From contig NZ_BNJI01000001.1 in assembly GCF_016587415.1 (NCBI RefSeq), forward strand, positions 5,309,501-5,373,500: a stretch of 64,000 nt of DNA, in the 5' to 3' direction. The position numbers were made by a program, and so were the translations under genes. Shown piece after piece: positions 8,825 through 17,727 of the stretch. Numbering within the stretch: position 1 is the first letter of the stretch; each line of letters opens with the position of its first letter. The stretch is from Ktedonobacter sp. SOSP1-85. Its GTDB lineage: Bacteria; Chloroflexota; Ktedonobacteria; Ktedonobacterales; Ktedonobacteraceae. The notes under the pieces are model-generated. The model saw nothing but the letters and a program-made list of their open reading frames with translations. It had not been told where the DNA came from and made no database searches.

Positions 8825-10327
8825 TTAAAGGCTTGCAACAGGAGCTTCAACCACTACGCGCGTAAATACCAACGGTTTGGCAGCAGGCTCCAGAGGAAGT
8901 ACAAAGTTTTCAATGTCACCATTTAGATTGGTAACAAAAGAACCCTTGAGATAGAGGGTATAACGTTCCAGGAATACAAGAAAGACATCAAAATGCAGGT
9001 GTTGGAAGGTGTATTCCAGGTCGTTATGCCATCCTTTGAGGGTGTCGCCATCTTGAACAATGGTAAATGTACCACCTCCAGGATGCTCGAACTGCCCGGC
9101 ATAGGCGCTGAGGGGATGAGAAAGCGGCGCATCTGGAACACGAGTAGCGAGGCTTTCTTGTTGGCTTTTAGCTTCCTGTTCCTTCAGTTTGTCATAGCTT
9201 TGCCTGGTACGTTCATTCCAGGGAACGTTTTCCAGTTGCAGCAGGCGATCGACAGCATTATAGGTAAAGATACCATGCACTGGTACCAGGTGAGCTTGTC
9301 TGTTTGTAAGTACGACAATACCAATGTTATCATCGGGCAGGAACGTCGTTAAACAACTAAAACCATTGATACCGCCGCTGTGCTGCACAAGCTTATGCCC
9401 ACGGTAACATGTCGTCCACCATCCAAGCGCGTAGCTGTAATAAAACTCCTCGGGATATTTAGGGAGATTATGCGGGAATGCGGACATGACCATCTGTGGA
9501 GAAGTCAGCTCTCGGAATTGCTCCTCGGGTACGAGCGTACTTTCACTATGTTTTCCCTTATTAAGGAGACAACGTAGCCACTTGCTCATATCCAGTACAG
9601 TAGAACTCATCGAACCCGCAGGGCCGATAGCATCCTCCCTGGTATAAAAATCAGTTCTTTGCGGCTCATCCTGAATGAGTTTGTAGGGAAGCGCAAAATC
9701 CGCCACCTGCTGCACATCCCGTACAGAGAAGTAGGTGTTCGTCATGCCAAGGGGGTTCAAAATACGCTGTTGCACAAATGCTTCCCAGGTTTGTCCAGTT
9801 ACCACCTCGATAAGATAGCCTGCCAGGGAATACATCGCGTTGTTATATTGCCAGGTCGTTCGAAAGCCCTTATTCGGCTCAAAGTATTGAAGGCGCCCCA
9901 CCAACTCTTTGCGTGACATCAAAGAGTGAAGAGTCACAAGATCGTATCCAGGTATGCCCGTACGGTGACAGAGCAGGTCACGCAATGTGACAAGCCTGGA
10001 GATCGTGGGATCAGAGAGTTTCAAGGCTGGGAAATAGTTTCTGACTGGCTCATCCCAGCTAAGTTTTCCTTCATCCACCAGGATAGCCAGCGCCATAGTG
10101 GTGAAAGCTTTGGAGCACGAGGCAATCGCGAAGACAGTTTGAGGCGTGACCTCCAGATTCTCGGCAATGTCTCGCTTACCAAACCCCTGCGCGAAAACTA
10201 TTTCGTCATCCTTCACAATCGCTACTGCCACTCCCGGTACCTTCCACTCCTGCATAGTTACCTCAACAAACTCAGGGTATCCTTGCAGATCTGTGCCAGT
10301 AACAGAAGCAGGTGATGTGTATGCCAT
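8825..10327 (-). CDS. Beta-lactamase-fold serine hydrolase (class C/peptidase S12-like), paralogue 1
   Basis: The protein has 500 residues from the ATG at 10327. This start is preceded by CAGGAG 5 nt upstream and aligns with the start of the neighbouring paralogue; an in-frame ATG at 10366 would add 13 residues. The serine-hydrolase triad is clear: SCSK in IASCSKAFTTMA (catalytic Ser and Lys), YNN in WQYNNAMYSLAGY and HSG in LVQHSGGINGF. Family members include D-aminopeptidases, DD-peptidases and esterases. There is no signal peptide, so it is probably cytoplasmic. A C-terminal beta-rich extension follows the catalytic domain. It is about 75 residues shorter at its C-terminus than paralogue 2 and ends close to repeat copy 1, so its tail may have been lost. 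Confidence 0.9.
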   Translation of the reverse strand: MAYTSPASVTGTDLQGYPEFVEVTMQEWKVPGVAVAIVKDDEIVFAQGFGKRDIAENLEVTPQTVFAIASCSKAFTTMALAILVDEGKLSWDEPVRNYFPALKLSDPTISRLVTLRDLLCHRTGIPGYDLVTLHSLMSRKELVGRLQYFEPNKGFRTTWQYNNAMYSLAGYLIEVVTGQTWEAFVQQRILNPLGMTNTYFSVRDVQQVADFALPYKLIQDEPQRTDFYTREDAIGPAGSMSSTVLDMSKWLRCLLNKGKHSESTLVPEEQFRELTSPQMVMSAFPHNLPKYPEEFYYSYALGWWTTCYRGHKLVQHSGGINGFSCLTTFLPDDNIGIVVLTNRQAHLVPVHGIFTYNAVDRLLQLENVPWNERTRQSYDKLKEQEAKSQQESLATRVPDAPLSHPLSAYAGQFEHPGGGTFTIVQDGDTLKGWHNDLEYTFQHLHFDVFLVFLERYTLYLKGSFVTNLNGDIENFVLPLEPAAKPLVFTRVVVEAPVASL

Positions 10328-10367
10328 TACGTCTCCTGTAAATAACTCCTGTAAAACTCGCTTCAAT

Positions 10368-10449
10368 AACGACTCAGGTCACCATCTGCTATGAAGCGGC
10401 CTGGGTAATGATGCTGAGACCTTCTTGAGAAGATGGGACCTGAGTCGTT
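10368..10449. other. Long imperfect hairpin between the two serine hydrolase genes
   Basis: Arms 10368-10387 and 10431-10449 pair over about 19 bp with a single bulge. The hairpin fills most of the gap between paralogue 2 (upstream on the minus strand) and paralogue 1. There is no T-tract. It could be a terminator, an attenuator or an operator region. Confidence 0.5.
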
Positions 10450-10493
10450 CCTTAACCTATGTGCATTTCATATAGCAATACATAGACAATTTG

Positions 10494-12248
10494 TTACTGC
10501 TGCTCTGCTTTTTTCGTGGCTACCAGGGTCCCGAATGGCTGCTTGAATAGGGCCTGCGTTACAACTCCTGCCTCATCGCGCTGGAATGCAACGCTGTAGC
10601 CACTCAGTCCCTTTACACGGAAGGAATCTTCCTTATACGGCTCTAGTTCGTATGTGGGTTGGCCTGGCAGCGTTAGAGAGAGGATATGTTCACCCTTGAA
10701 GGCGACCGTAGCGGCCTGGTCCATGACCTCATATGCGCCACAGAATTGCTCCAGGACGCTTTTCTCTTGCAGGTGCTTTGCCGCTACCCGCATAAAGGCA
10801 ATAGGTGTAGCGTCTGGCTCGATAGGCAAAGAGAAGCTTTCGATATCGCCATCAAGATTGGTAATGAAAGACCCTTTGATATGGACCTCGAAACGCTCTG
10901 CCGTGACAAGAAAGATATCGTAGTGCAAGTGCTGGAATGTGAAATCGGTCTCGTTATACGTACCCTTCAGCGTCTCGTCATCCTGGGTGATGGTAAATAC
11001 TCCAAGACCGGGGTGCTCAAAACTTCCCGTGTAGTCCTTGAGGGGGTGCGAAAGTGGCGCGTCTGGTACACGGGTATCCAGGCTATTCTCCTTGGCCTTC
11101 TCTGCCTGCTCTTTTAGGCCTTGAATGAACTGTTTGCTGCGCGTGCTCCAGGGACGCTCTTCCAATCCAAGTAAATGGTCACATAGCGTATAGTTCACAG
11201 ATTGTGTCGCGAGGTTGCTATCAAGGTTTGTCAATGTAACAAGGCCGATATTGTCATCGGGCAGGAAGCTTACCAGGGCACTAAAGCCGTCGATATTGCC
11301 ACCATGTTCAACAAGCGTATGCCCTCTATAGGACGTCAGACCCCAACCCAGGCCATAATTGTAATAAAAGGTTTCCGGTTGTTTCTTAAACGCCGGTTGA
11401 TCGGGGGGAATGACCATATGAGGCGCTACGAGTTGCGCGAACTGTGCCTCTGAAACAAGGGTGGTCTCGCCATATTTGCCCTTGTTGAGGAGACATTGTA
11501 GCCACTTACACATCTCCTGCACACTGGAGTTGATCGAACCAGCAGGTCCTACCGCCTGAAAGCGGTCGTAGAACTCCATTTGCTGCACTTCCTCTTTGGC
11601 TTCCCGGTAAGGGAGAGCGAAGTCGGAGGTCTGCTGTGAGTCTTTAGGTGTAAAGTTGCTAGTAGTCATCCCCAGAGGCGTGAAAATACGTTGCTGAACA
11701 AACTCCTCCCAGGTCTGCCCTGTCAGGGCTTCGATCAGGTAGCCCGCCGTCATGTACATCAGGTTCTGGTATTGCCACACCTCGCGGAACTTCTTGTTGG
11801 GTTCCAGGTATTGGAGGCGTTCGAACAGGTCTTTGCGTGAAAGGGAAGAGTTGTACCACCCCAGGTCATAGCGTGGCAGACCGGTACGATGGGCGAGCAG
11901 GTCAATTACTGTGGTCTGCTCGGTCGCTATAGGGTCATAGAGTTTGAATGTTGGCAAGTAATGCTTGATGGGAGTATCCCAATTGACTAGGCCCTCATCA
12001 ACGAGCATCGCAATCGCCATAGCTGTAAAGGCCTTGGAGCTGGAACCGATAGCGAAGAGGGTCTGATCCGTAGTGTCGAGATTACCCACGATAGAACGCT
12101 TGCCAAAGCCCTGGGAAAGGATCACTTGACCATCCTTGACCACGGCTGTTGCCAGACCTGGAACGTTCCACTCATCTCTGATCGCTTCAATAACTTCGGG
12201 TAATCCTTGCAATGCTGTGTCGGTAACAGATGCAGATGTATTCGTCAT
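10494..12248 (-). CDS. Beta-lactamase-fold serine hydrolase, paralogue 2
   Basis: The protein is 584 residues and similar over its whole length to the next gene. Motifs: SSSK in AIGSSSKAFTAMA, YQN in WQYQNLMYMTAGY and HGG in LVEHGGNIDGF. Relative to paralogue 1 it keeps an extra C-terminal domain starting about EKSVLEQFCGAYEV, a beta-rich module common behind S12-type catalytic domains. It has no signal peptide. The likely role is hydrolysis of a peptide or ester, perhaps D-amino-acid peptides given the neighbouring peptide-binding protein and dipeptide epimerase (inference). Its start codon lies 20 bases from repeat copy 2, so its original promoter region may have been replaced. Confidence 0.9.
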   Translation of the reverse strand: MTNTSASVTDTALQGLPEVIEAIRDEWNVPGLATAVVKDGQVILSQGFGKRSIVGNLDTTDQTLFAIGSSSKAFTAMAIAMLVDEGLVNWDTPIKHYLPTFKLYDPIATEQTTVIDLLAHRTGLPRYDLGWYNSSLSRKDLFERLQYLEPNKKFREVWQYQNLMYMTAGYLIEALTGQTWEEFVQQRIFTPLGMTTSNFTPKDSQQTSDFALPYREAKEEVQQMEFYDRFQAVGPAGSINSSVQEMCKWLQCLLNKGKYGETTLVSEAQFAQLVAPHMVIPPDQPAFKKQPETFYYNYGLGWGLTSYRGHTLVEHGGNIDGFSALVSFLPDDNIGLVTLTNLDSNLATQSVNYTLCDHLLGLEERPWSTRSKQFIQGLKEQAEKAKENSLDTRVPDAPLSHPLKDYTGSFEHPGLGVFTITQDDETLKGTYNETDFTFQHLHYDIFLVTAERFEVHIKGSFITNLDGDIESFSLPIEPDATPIAFMRVAAKHLQEKSVLEQFCGAYEVMDQAATVAFKGEHILSLTLPGQPTYELEPYKEDSFRVKGLSGYSVAFQRDEAGVVTQALFKQPFGTLVATKKAEQQ

Positions 12249-12268
12249 TATATCGCTTCCTCTTTCTC

Positions 12269-12342
12269 TAAGATCTTATTCCGAAACCCAACGTCACTCG
12301 CGTGCCTAGCGCTTCGCGCTCAGGGTTTCGGATAAGTAGTAA
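12269..12342 (+). repeat. 74-bp palindromic repeat element, copy 2
   Basis: This is the inverted partner of 8675-8749, with the same internal stem (CCGAAACCC/GGGTTTCGG) and inner AGCGC/GCGCT hairpin. On one side it abuts the start of paralogue 2; on the other it cuts into the remnant of a third serine-hydrolase gene. Confidence 0.8.
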
Positions 12343-12483
12343 AACACTTTTCTCTCGTAAGCTTTTATCTGCTACTCGCGTGAAGACGAGCGGCTTGAAC
12401 CCTGGCTCGATAGGCAAGGAGAAACTTTCGATATCGCCATCCAGGCCAGTGGCAAAGGAGCCTTTCATATCAACTTTCACGAA
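12343..12483 (-). pseudogene. Remnant of a third serine-hydrolase paralogue
   Basis: Translated on the minus strand, this stretch gives KGSFATGLDGDIESF, LPIEPGFKPLVFTRV and EKSVL. These match the C-terminal extension of paralogue 2 (KGSFITNLDGDIESF, LPIEPDATPIAFMRV, EKSVL) at nearly every position. No catalytic domain precedes it, and repeat copy 2 begins exactly after the EKSV segment. It is therefore a truncated gene copy, cut by loss of its 5' part and by the repeat at its 3' side. Confidence 0.8.
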
Positions 12484-12578
12484 TCCAGTAGACACCGCAC
12501 CAATGTGTATGAGAGGAAGTATACTCAAGCGGTCTGGTAAGAGACATCTACCAAAGGGTAAAAGTGAAAGGTATATTT

Positions 12579-15500
12579 TTACAGTAGGTGTAGCTTTTTG
12601 GCACGTGCTACAGCCTGCACCCGGCTGTTCACATTCAACTTACGATAAATATTGTTGATATGAGCCTTTACCGTCCCGGTGACGACGAACAGTTCTCTAG
12701 CAATCTCCTGGTTCTTGCGCCCGGCAGCCATTAAGTACAACACCTCGCGTTCGCGCCAGCTCAGCGGGATGAACAGAGGTTGTTCATCTACAGAAGGCAC
12801 AAATTGGATCCTCAGGGTAGGCTGTTCAAAAGCGGCTATAAGTGTGCGCAGATATGCCAGATTCACCTGCTGCTCGCCGGATTTATGTGTACGTTGTCGT
12901 TCCAGGAGTTGGCGCAACAGCTTTTCGACCACCTCACCCTCACTCACGAAAGGATAGATGTGTCTTCCCTGTTCAGTGAGATGCATTGCTTGCGTGAGTG
13001 TTGCCAGAGCATCTTCTATTTGTTGTTGTATATAAAATGCTATAGATTGTAAAATCAGGATATCTATAAGAGAGCGAACCCGCCCTGCCTGCTCTGCCGA
13101 ACGATAGAGATACATGAGCGCCGCATGAGCCTGCTGTATGTATTGTCCGTTCATAGTATTTTGCTCGGCTGCCAGCATTACTCGGATAAGCATAAGATAC
13201 TCTTGCTCTTGTCGATGAAATATTTCATCGCAGAAGAAGTTACGTTCCTGTACCCATAACAGCGCTTCGCGTAAGCGATTATGACGTAGTGCAAGCCAGG
13301 CGCGTACAGCAGCTACCTCTTCGATCTCTTCAATAATATTCGCTCTTTGGGCAAGCGCTTCTGCCTGGCGCAACCAGTGCTCTGCCTCCTCTATATCCCC
13401 CTGTGCCTGCGCCACGTGAACCAGCTTCAAAGCACTGTGCACGGTAATATGTCTGCTATGGATTTGCTCCCCTATCTGCCACCCCAGCAGTAAATGATGC
13501 TTCGCCTGCTCCAGGTCGTTCCATTCCAGGAAAATGTCACCTAGCCATATCTGGGCAATACCTACCATTGGAAAAGGCTGCCCATCTTGCTGTGGGGAAT
13601 GCTTAATAATTTGCTGGCAAAGCCTGGTTGCTTGAAGGAGATAACCTTGCATGCGATATAGTTCTACCTGGATGACCATGATATACTGCGTCAACAGATC
13701 ATGTCCTAAGGCCTGAATGTGGCTACTCGCCTCTGAAAGAGCTTGCACCGCGATATGCACATCGGCCCCTCGCAAATGTGCCGTCCCTAATACGAACAAT
13801 GCCAGGCCTCGCTCAAACAACCTTTCTCCGGGCAGATGCGAGAGGATGTGGCTGCACATCTCAATAGCACGCGTAAATTCATTGCAGGCAATGACCATAA
13901 TAGCTCGTAATGTCTGTACTTCATTTGTCATTGCTTGCGCGACAGTCGGAAGGAGTGTCTCTATTTGCTGGTTAATGGCCTGCTCTGCCGCATCGAGCCA
14001 GGAATGGCAACCTGTCTGAGTTGTCAACAGTTGTATCCAGGCTGCCGCCATGCAAAGGCGGGGTCGCGTGTAAAGCGCTTTAATTGGTAATGCATCAAGC
14101 CAGCGCTGTAGGCAGGCAATCTCACCTTTTGCCAGAAACTCCTGTGCCACCTGTTCGATGAGCGCCAGAGAGCGCTCGTGATCTTGCGCCTCCAGGGCAT
14201 GGTTAATGGCTTTATCGAGAGCGTGATGAGCCTCAAACCAGCGACTGGCGCGGACATGGAGGACAGGTATGAGTTCTGGATGAGCAAGCTCTAGCCTATG
14301 ACGCAGGGCTTCCGCAAAAAGGGTATGATAGAGATAGACGTTTCCTGCCTCCGCACAGGGAGAAATAAAGAAATTTGCCTGTATCAGCCACTCTAATAAC
14401 GCCGCTGCATTCTCCTGTTCTGTGACCGCCCTGCACAGCGATCCATTCAAACACTCAAGAATAGAGGTGTATAAGAGAAAAGTCCGTATCTGTACGGGAA
14501 GATGATCGAATATCTCCTCAAGCAAGTATGCTATAACGTAGCGATTGCCAGTCGCCAAAGAAACAGCAAAAGAGGAGCCTGATCTATTTAGCATTGCCAA
14601 GCCAAACAAGCGCAGACCTGCAACCCATCCCTCGGTACGCTGAAATAGTATTTCTCGTTCCTCCGCAGCAAGTCGTAGCTTCATCCCAGCGTTAAAAAGC
14701 GTGTCTACCTCTTCACGAGTAAAACGAAGTGTCGTAGCATCTATATCTGCCAATTTATTATTTGCGCGCAATCGTGCCAGTGGCAGGGCGGGCACGCTAC
14801 GGCAGGCAAGTATAAAGTGGATATGTGGAGGGAGATGTTCAGCGACTGTCTGAATAGTGGTGTGAATAACTTCATAATCAATAGCCTGGTAGTCATCAAA
14901 GATAAGGGTGGCAGAGGAAGTTCTGGCTGCCAGATCGTTTATTACCGTATACAAGCTATGTGTCAATGAACATGTGGATGAAATGGATAGAGCTGTCAGT
15001 ACTTGTTGGCCAACGCCAGGACAGAGCTGTTGTAGCGCCTTGATAACATACACGAGGAAGCGGAGTGGATCATTATCCTCTTTATCGAGAGAGAGCCATG
15101 CCACTGAACTCCTGTTACGGTTACCCCATTCACTCAACAGTGTTGTCTTACCGAAGCCAGCTGGCGCACACACCATAGTCACTGGATATACCAGCGCGCG
15201 CTGCAATATGTGCATGACACGCGGACGTGTAACCAGGTTACCGGGAACCGCAGGTATGTCTACTTTCGCCAGAAGAAGAGAAGCATGTAATTGCTCTAGC
15301 CGCGTATCATTTTTATGAAGAATATCTTTTATGCCAACAGAGCGCTCTAAAAGTTTTTTAAGGACATCACTTAAACGCTGTTGGGTAAGTTCCTCCGACT
15401 TACCCAGATACGCTTTATGCAATTTTGCGTTGCGGGAGCGGTAGGCATACCAGTAACCGTTGCCCTGTCGGAACTCTCGCCTGGCTGTAAAGGACCCGTG

Positions 15501-15653
15501 AGCGGTCTGATACGCAAAAGCACGCGCCTCTTCAGCTTGTAGCCAGGTAAACCAGGCAGAAGAGTCAACCTCAATTGTTGCATACATATTTGCGAATGAT
15601 GAAGGTAAAGTTAGCTGGTTATCGATAACACGTGCCATCAAGCGACGCGGCAT
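12579..15653 (-). CDS. MalT/LAL-type LuxR-family transcriptional regulator
   Basis: The protein is 1024 residues, the size of MalT-like large ATP-binding regulators. A ribosome binding site GGAGGTGAG lies 6 nt before the ATG. Residues 30-95 form an extra N-terminal module with FTWLQAEEARAF, YWYAYRS and KAYLGKSEELT. Next is a STAND-type NTPase with Walker A APAGFGKTTL (about 160-170) and Walker B-like LIFDDY, then a long helical TPR-like region rich in Ala and Leu (about 400-930), and a C-terminal LuxR helix-turn-helix (LSWREREVLYLMAAG, GTVKAHINNIYRKL). Such proteins are ATP- and ligand-switched activators. It heads a run of minus-strand genes for serine hydrolases, a peptide-binding protein and an epimerase, which it may control (inference). 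Confidence 0.93.
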   Translation of the reverse strand: MPRRLMARVIDNQLTLPSSFANMYATIEVDSSAWFTWLQAEEARAFAYQTAHGSFTARREFRQGNGYWYAYRSRNAKLHKAYLGKSEELTQQRLSDVLKKLLERSVGIKDILHKNDTRLEQLHASLLLAKVDIPAVPGNLVTRPRVMHILQRALVYPVTMVCAPAGFGKTTLLSEWGNRNRSSVAWLSLDKEDNDPLRFLVYVIKALQQLCPGVGQQVLTALSISSTCSLTHSLYTVINDLAARTSSATLIFDDYQAIDYEVIHTTIQTVAEHLPPHIHFILACRSVPALPLARLRANNKLADIDATTLRFTREEVDTLFNAGMKLRLAAEEREILFQRTEGWVAGLRLFGLAMLNRSGSSFAVSLATGNRYVIAYLLEEIFDHLPVQIRTFLLYTSILECLNGSLCRAVTEQENAAALLEWLIQANFFISPCAEAGNVYLYHTLFAEALRHRLELAHPELIPVLHVRASRWFEAHHALDKAINHALEAQDHERSLALIEQVAQEFLAKGEIACLQRWLDALPIKALYTRPRLCMAAAWIQLLTTQTGCHSWLDAAEQAINQQIETLLPTVAQAMTNEVQTLRAIMVIACNEFTRAIEMCSHILSHLPGERLFERGLALFVLGTAHLRGADVHIAVQALSEASSHIQALGHDLLTQYIMVIQVELYRMQGYLLQATRLCQQIIKHSPQQDGQPFPMVGIAQIWLGDIFLEWNDLEQAKHHLLLGWQIGEQIHSRHITVHSALKLVHVAQAQGDIEEAEHWLRQAEALAQRANIIEEIEEVAAVRAWLALRHNRLREALLWVQERNFFCDEIFHRQEQEYLMLIRVMLAAEQNTMNGQYIQQAHAALMYLYRSAEQAGRVRSLIDILILQSIAFYIQQQIEDALATLTQAMHLTEQGRHIYPFVSEGEVVEKLLRQLLERQRTHKSGEQQVNLAYLRTLIAAFEQPTLRIQFVPSVDEQPLFIPLSWREREVLYLMAAGRKNQEIARELFVVTGTVKAHINNIYRKLNVNSRVQAVARAKKLHLL

Positions 15654-16075
15654 ACAAACTCACCTCCGTCAGGCAATCAACTAACTGGGTAATATCATAT
15701 TACCCAAAAATTACCCAGCAAATATAGAGAATATAAAAGGCCTTTGCGTGCTCCATCGCGTACTGTTCGACAGCTCAACGAAGGTCGGCATTGAGGGCAT
15801 ATCCTTGCCCCGAACGTCTTTTTCCTGCGTATTCTGTAATGACACGTTCAACGCTTGCTATTTCAGTGCCTCCAGGTCAGCCCGCGGCGGCTGTGCGCTT
15901 CCATACACCGCATCCTCAGTCACTTATGCGACAGGAAGACCTGAAGCCCAGGTTCGTTGCGAGGTGTTCTCTGGAGCGCGAGCAGATATTGAGCCATGTG
16001 TTGAGGAGAATACGGCATGTTTTGCTTCTTGACGTGTGTTACTAACTTTAGCATACTCGAAGAAGAGACAGATCT
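15654..16075. other. Intergenic region between the LuxR gene and the TnpB element
   Basis: About 420 bases. Short open frames exist on both strands, but none has a ribosome binding site or recognisable protein pattern. The part near 15654-15730 is AT-rich and probably holds the LuxR promoter. The remainder is probably flanking DNA of the transposon. Confidence 0.5.
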
Positions 16076-16082
16076 GAGAGCT

Positions 16083-16103
16083 CCCCGCGCGAAAGCAGCG
16101 GGG
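16083..16103 (-). ncRNA. Right-end hairpin, probable 3' end of an omega RNA
   Basis: The minus strand has CCCCGC-loop-GCGGGG about 150 nt after the tnpB stop. In characterised TnpB systems the guide RNA spans the 3' end of tnpB and the right-end hairpin, and the guide is the flanking DNA just outside. By that rule the guide would begin near 16075 and read toward lower coordinates. Only the hairpin is seen; the RNA is inferred. Confidence 0.4.
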
Positions 16104-16251
16104 GTTCCAGGGATTCGGCCCACGCTTCCAGTTCTTCCCACCCAAGCAGGGAGGCTGGCTCTAGTGGTGGTTCCCCTGAACTTTTGGGCAGACGCGCTCC
16201 AGCTCAGGCCAGGCCCAAGCTTCGGGGCAGAGCCTGCCCCTCTTTCGCGCG

Positions 16252-17727
16252 TTATGCTGTACACTCATGTGCTGCCCGCAGGCGCGCTTCCGCACCCTCC
16301 CAATACCCCTGGTATCGGGCACACGAGGGAATGGGATCTGCTGGATCGAGATAGGCGGCAAGAAAGGCCGAGTAGAGGTCGCGTTGGACGGGACCCACGC
16401 CACAAGAGCACTGGTGCCAACGCTGGGAGAGGGGCTTCCTCACCCGTTTGCCACAGCCATGGCACCATTGACTCAGCGCTGTCGTGCGTGTGGGAACTTC
16501 AATGAGGATGCCGCCCGTGCTTGCAACGGTGCGTCTCAACAACTCCACAAACATCCCTGGGGCTCGCAGTCCCACACTCTTGCCAAACGTTTTTTGCCAG
16601 GCTTTGTAGGAAATCTTTTCGATGATGATGGTGCTGCCCAGCGCGACCACCTCATGCACCTTGCGGCCATGCAGGCTCTTGCGGTGCGCCGCCAGCTTGC
16701 GCTCTTTGCTCGCTTTGCGCCGTCGCGTCGCCTGGTAGCCCTTGCTCTGCTTCCATCGCCGCTTCTTTTGGCCTTGCTTTTTGATGCGACCTTTCTCGTC
16801 GTAGTGTTCAGGATTGGCAGCTCGCCTCTGCCGCTCCATTTGCCGCTGCAAGCGACGAATGGCCTTGGCATCAGGGGCCAGTTCCGCGCAGAACACCTGC
16901 AGGCTCGCCTCCCCTTCCTGGGGAACCAGAGCCAGCGTCGAGGGTCCCAGATCTCCTCCAACGGTGCTCGTCCCAACGGTGTGTTTGGGCTTCTGGTGAG
17001 GCTTGCCCTCCAGGACAAGTTGGACCACGTAGCGAGAGCCCTGCGCATCGGCTCCGGCGGCTCTGGGACTGCTGGCGGGACGTTGGATGAGGCGAGCGTA
17101 CTTGATGCGGTGCTTGAGACCATGGGTGACCACTTCATCCTCCCAGTCGATGAGGGCGGGCAGCTGGTCTCCATTCCAGAGGAGAAAGCCTGCGTTTCCG
17201 GCTTCGGGTGCTTGCAGGACAAAGCGCAGGCTGGTATCGTTGCGCTTGTTCTCGAGACTGGAGAAGCCGCGCCCTCGGCTCTTGAAACGCACGCGTGTGG
17301 CCTTGCCCAGGCAGACGCGGTTGAGGGCGCGATAGGCGCGAGTGGCTAGGGTTTGCGCCAGCACCGCCTCGATGTGCTCGGCAATCCAGCCCACGCGTAG
17401 TCCCTTGACGGCTTCATGCAGGGCGGCTTCGGAGAAGTCATGCGCCTTGCGCAAGGCGGAGAAGGCTGCCGCGCGTTCCGCTTTGTGGGTGCGAGGAAGG
17501 GCGCGGGCCTCTTGCCAGGCGGGGTCAGCTCGCATATGGCGCAGACGCTGTTGCCCGTGGGAGAGGATGGCATTGTAGAGCTGACGAGCGGCTTCCAGAT
17601 GGGCTCGCAGGCGGGCGGCTTGCCCTGCATCGACGGCCAGGGGCAGTTCCAGCAGAAAGGTGGGGGTCGCAGGTCGCTTCTTCTGCTGTTCCTTCTGTTT
17701 GCGTTGTCCCTGACACTTCTTCGGCAT
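16252..17727 (-). CDS. tnpB: TnpB, RNA-guided endonuclease of an IS605-type transposon
   Basis: The protein has 491 residues from the ATG at 17727 (AGAAGGGG just upstream); the frame continues upstream, but that part has low-complexity, non-conserved content. TnpB features are complete: RuvC-I Asp in GGDLGPSTLALV, RuvC-II Glu in IIIEKISY, a four-Cys zinc ribbon (CHGC and CSCG) and RuvC-III Asp in VQRDLYSAF. The N-terminal half has the helical and beta-barrel parts that bind the omega RNA and the target-adjacent motif. The protein cuts DNA complementary to its guide and so helps retain the transposon. With no tnpA beside it, the element needs a transposase in trans. A long open frame on the opposite strand (16267-17349) is only its shadow. 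Confidence 0.9.
   Translation of the reverse strand: MPKKCQGQRKQKEQQKKRPATPTFLLELPLAVDAGQAARLRAHLEAARQLYNAILSHGQQRLRHMRADPAWQEARALPRTHKAERAAAFSALRKAHDFSEAALHEAVKGLRVGWIAEHIEAVLAQTLATRAYRALNRVCLGKATRVRFKSRGRGFSSLENKRNDTSLRFVLQAPEAGNAGFLLWNGDQLPALIDWEDEVVTHGLKHRIKYARLIQRPASSPRAAGADAQGSRYVVQLVLEGKPHQKPKHTVGTSTVGGDLGPSTLALVPQEGEASLQVFCAELAPDAKAIRRLQRQMERQRRAANPEHYDEKGRIKKQGQKKRRWKQSKGYQATRRRKASKERKLAAHRKSLHGRKVHEVVALGSTIIIEKISYKAWQKTFGKSVGLRAPGMFVELLRRTVASTGGILIEVPTRTTALSQWCHGCGKRVRKPLSQRWHQCSCGVGPVQRDLYSAFLAAYLDPADPIPSCARYQGYWEGAEARLRAAHECTA

Noticed and set aside
15748..16264. Several overlapping short frames on both strands between the LuxR gene and the TnpB element
   Set aside because: None has a start signal or family motif, and they overlap each other in different frames; treated as non-coding flank.
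16267..17349. 360-codon open frame on the plus strand inside the tnpB gene
   Set aside because: It runs antisense to a complete TnpB with all catalytic motifs, has no ribosome binding site and an Arg/Ala/Leu composition expected from the complement of a GC-rich gene.
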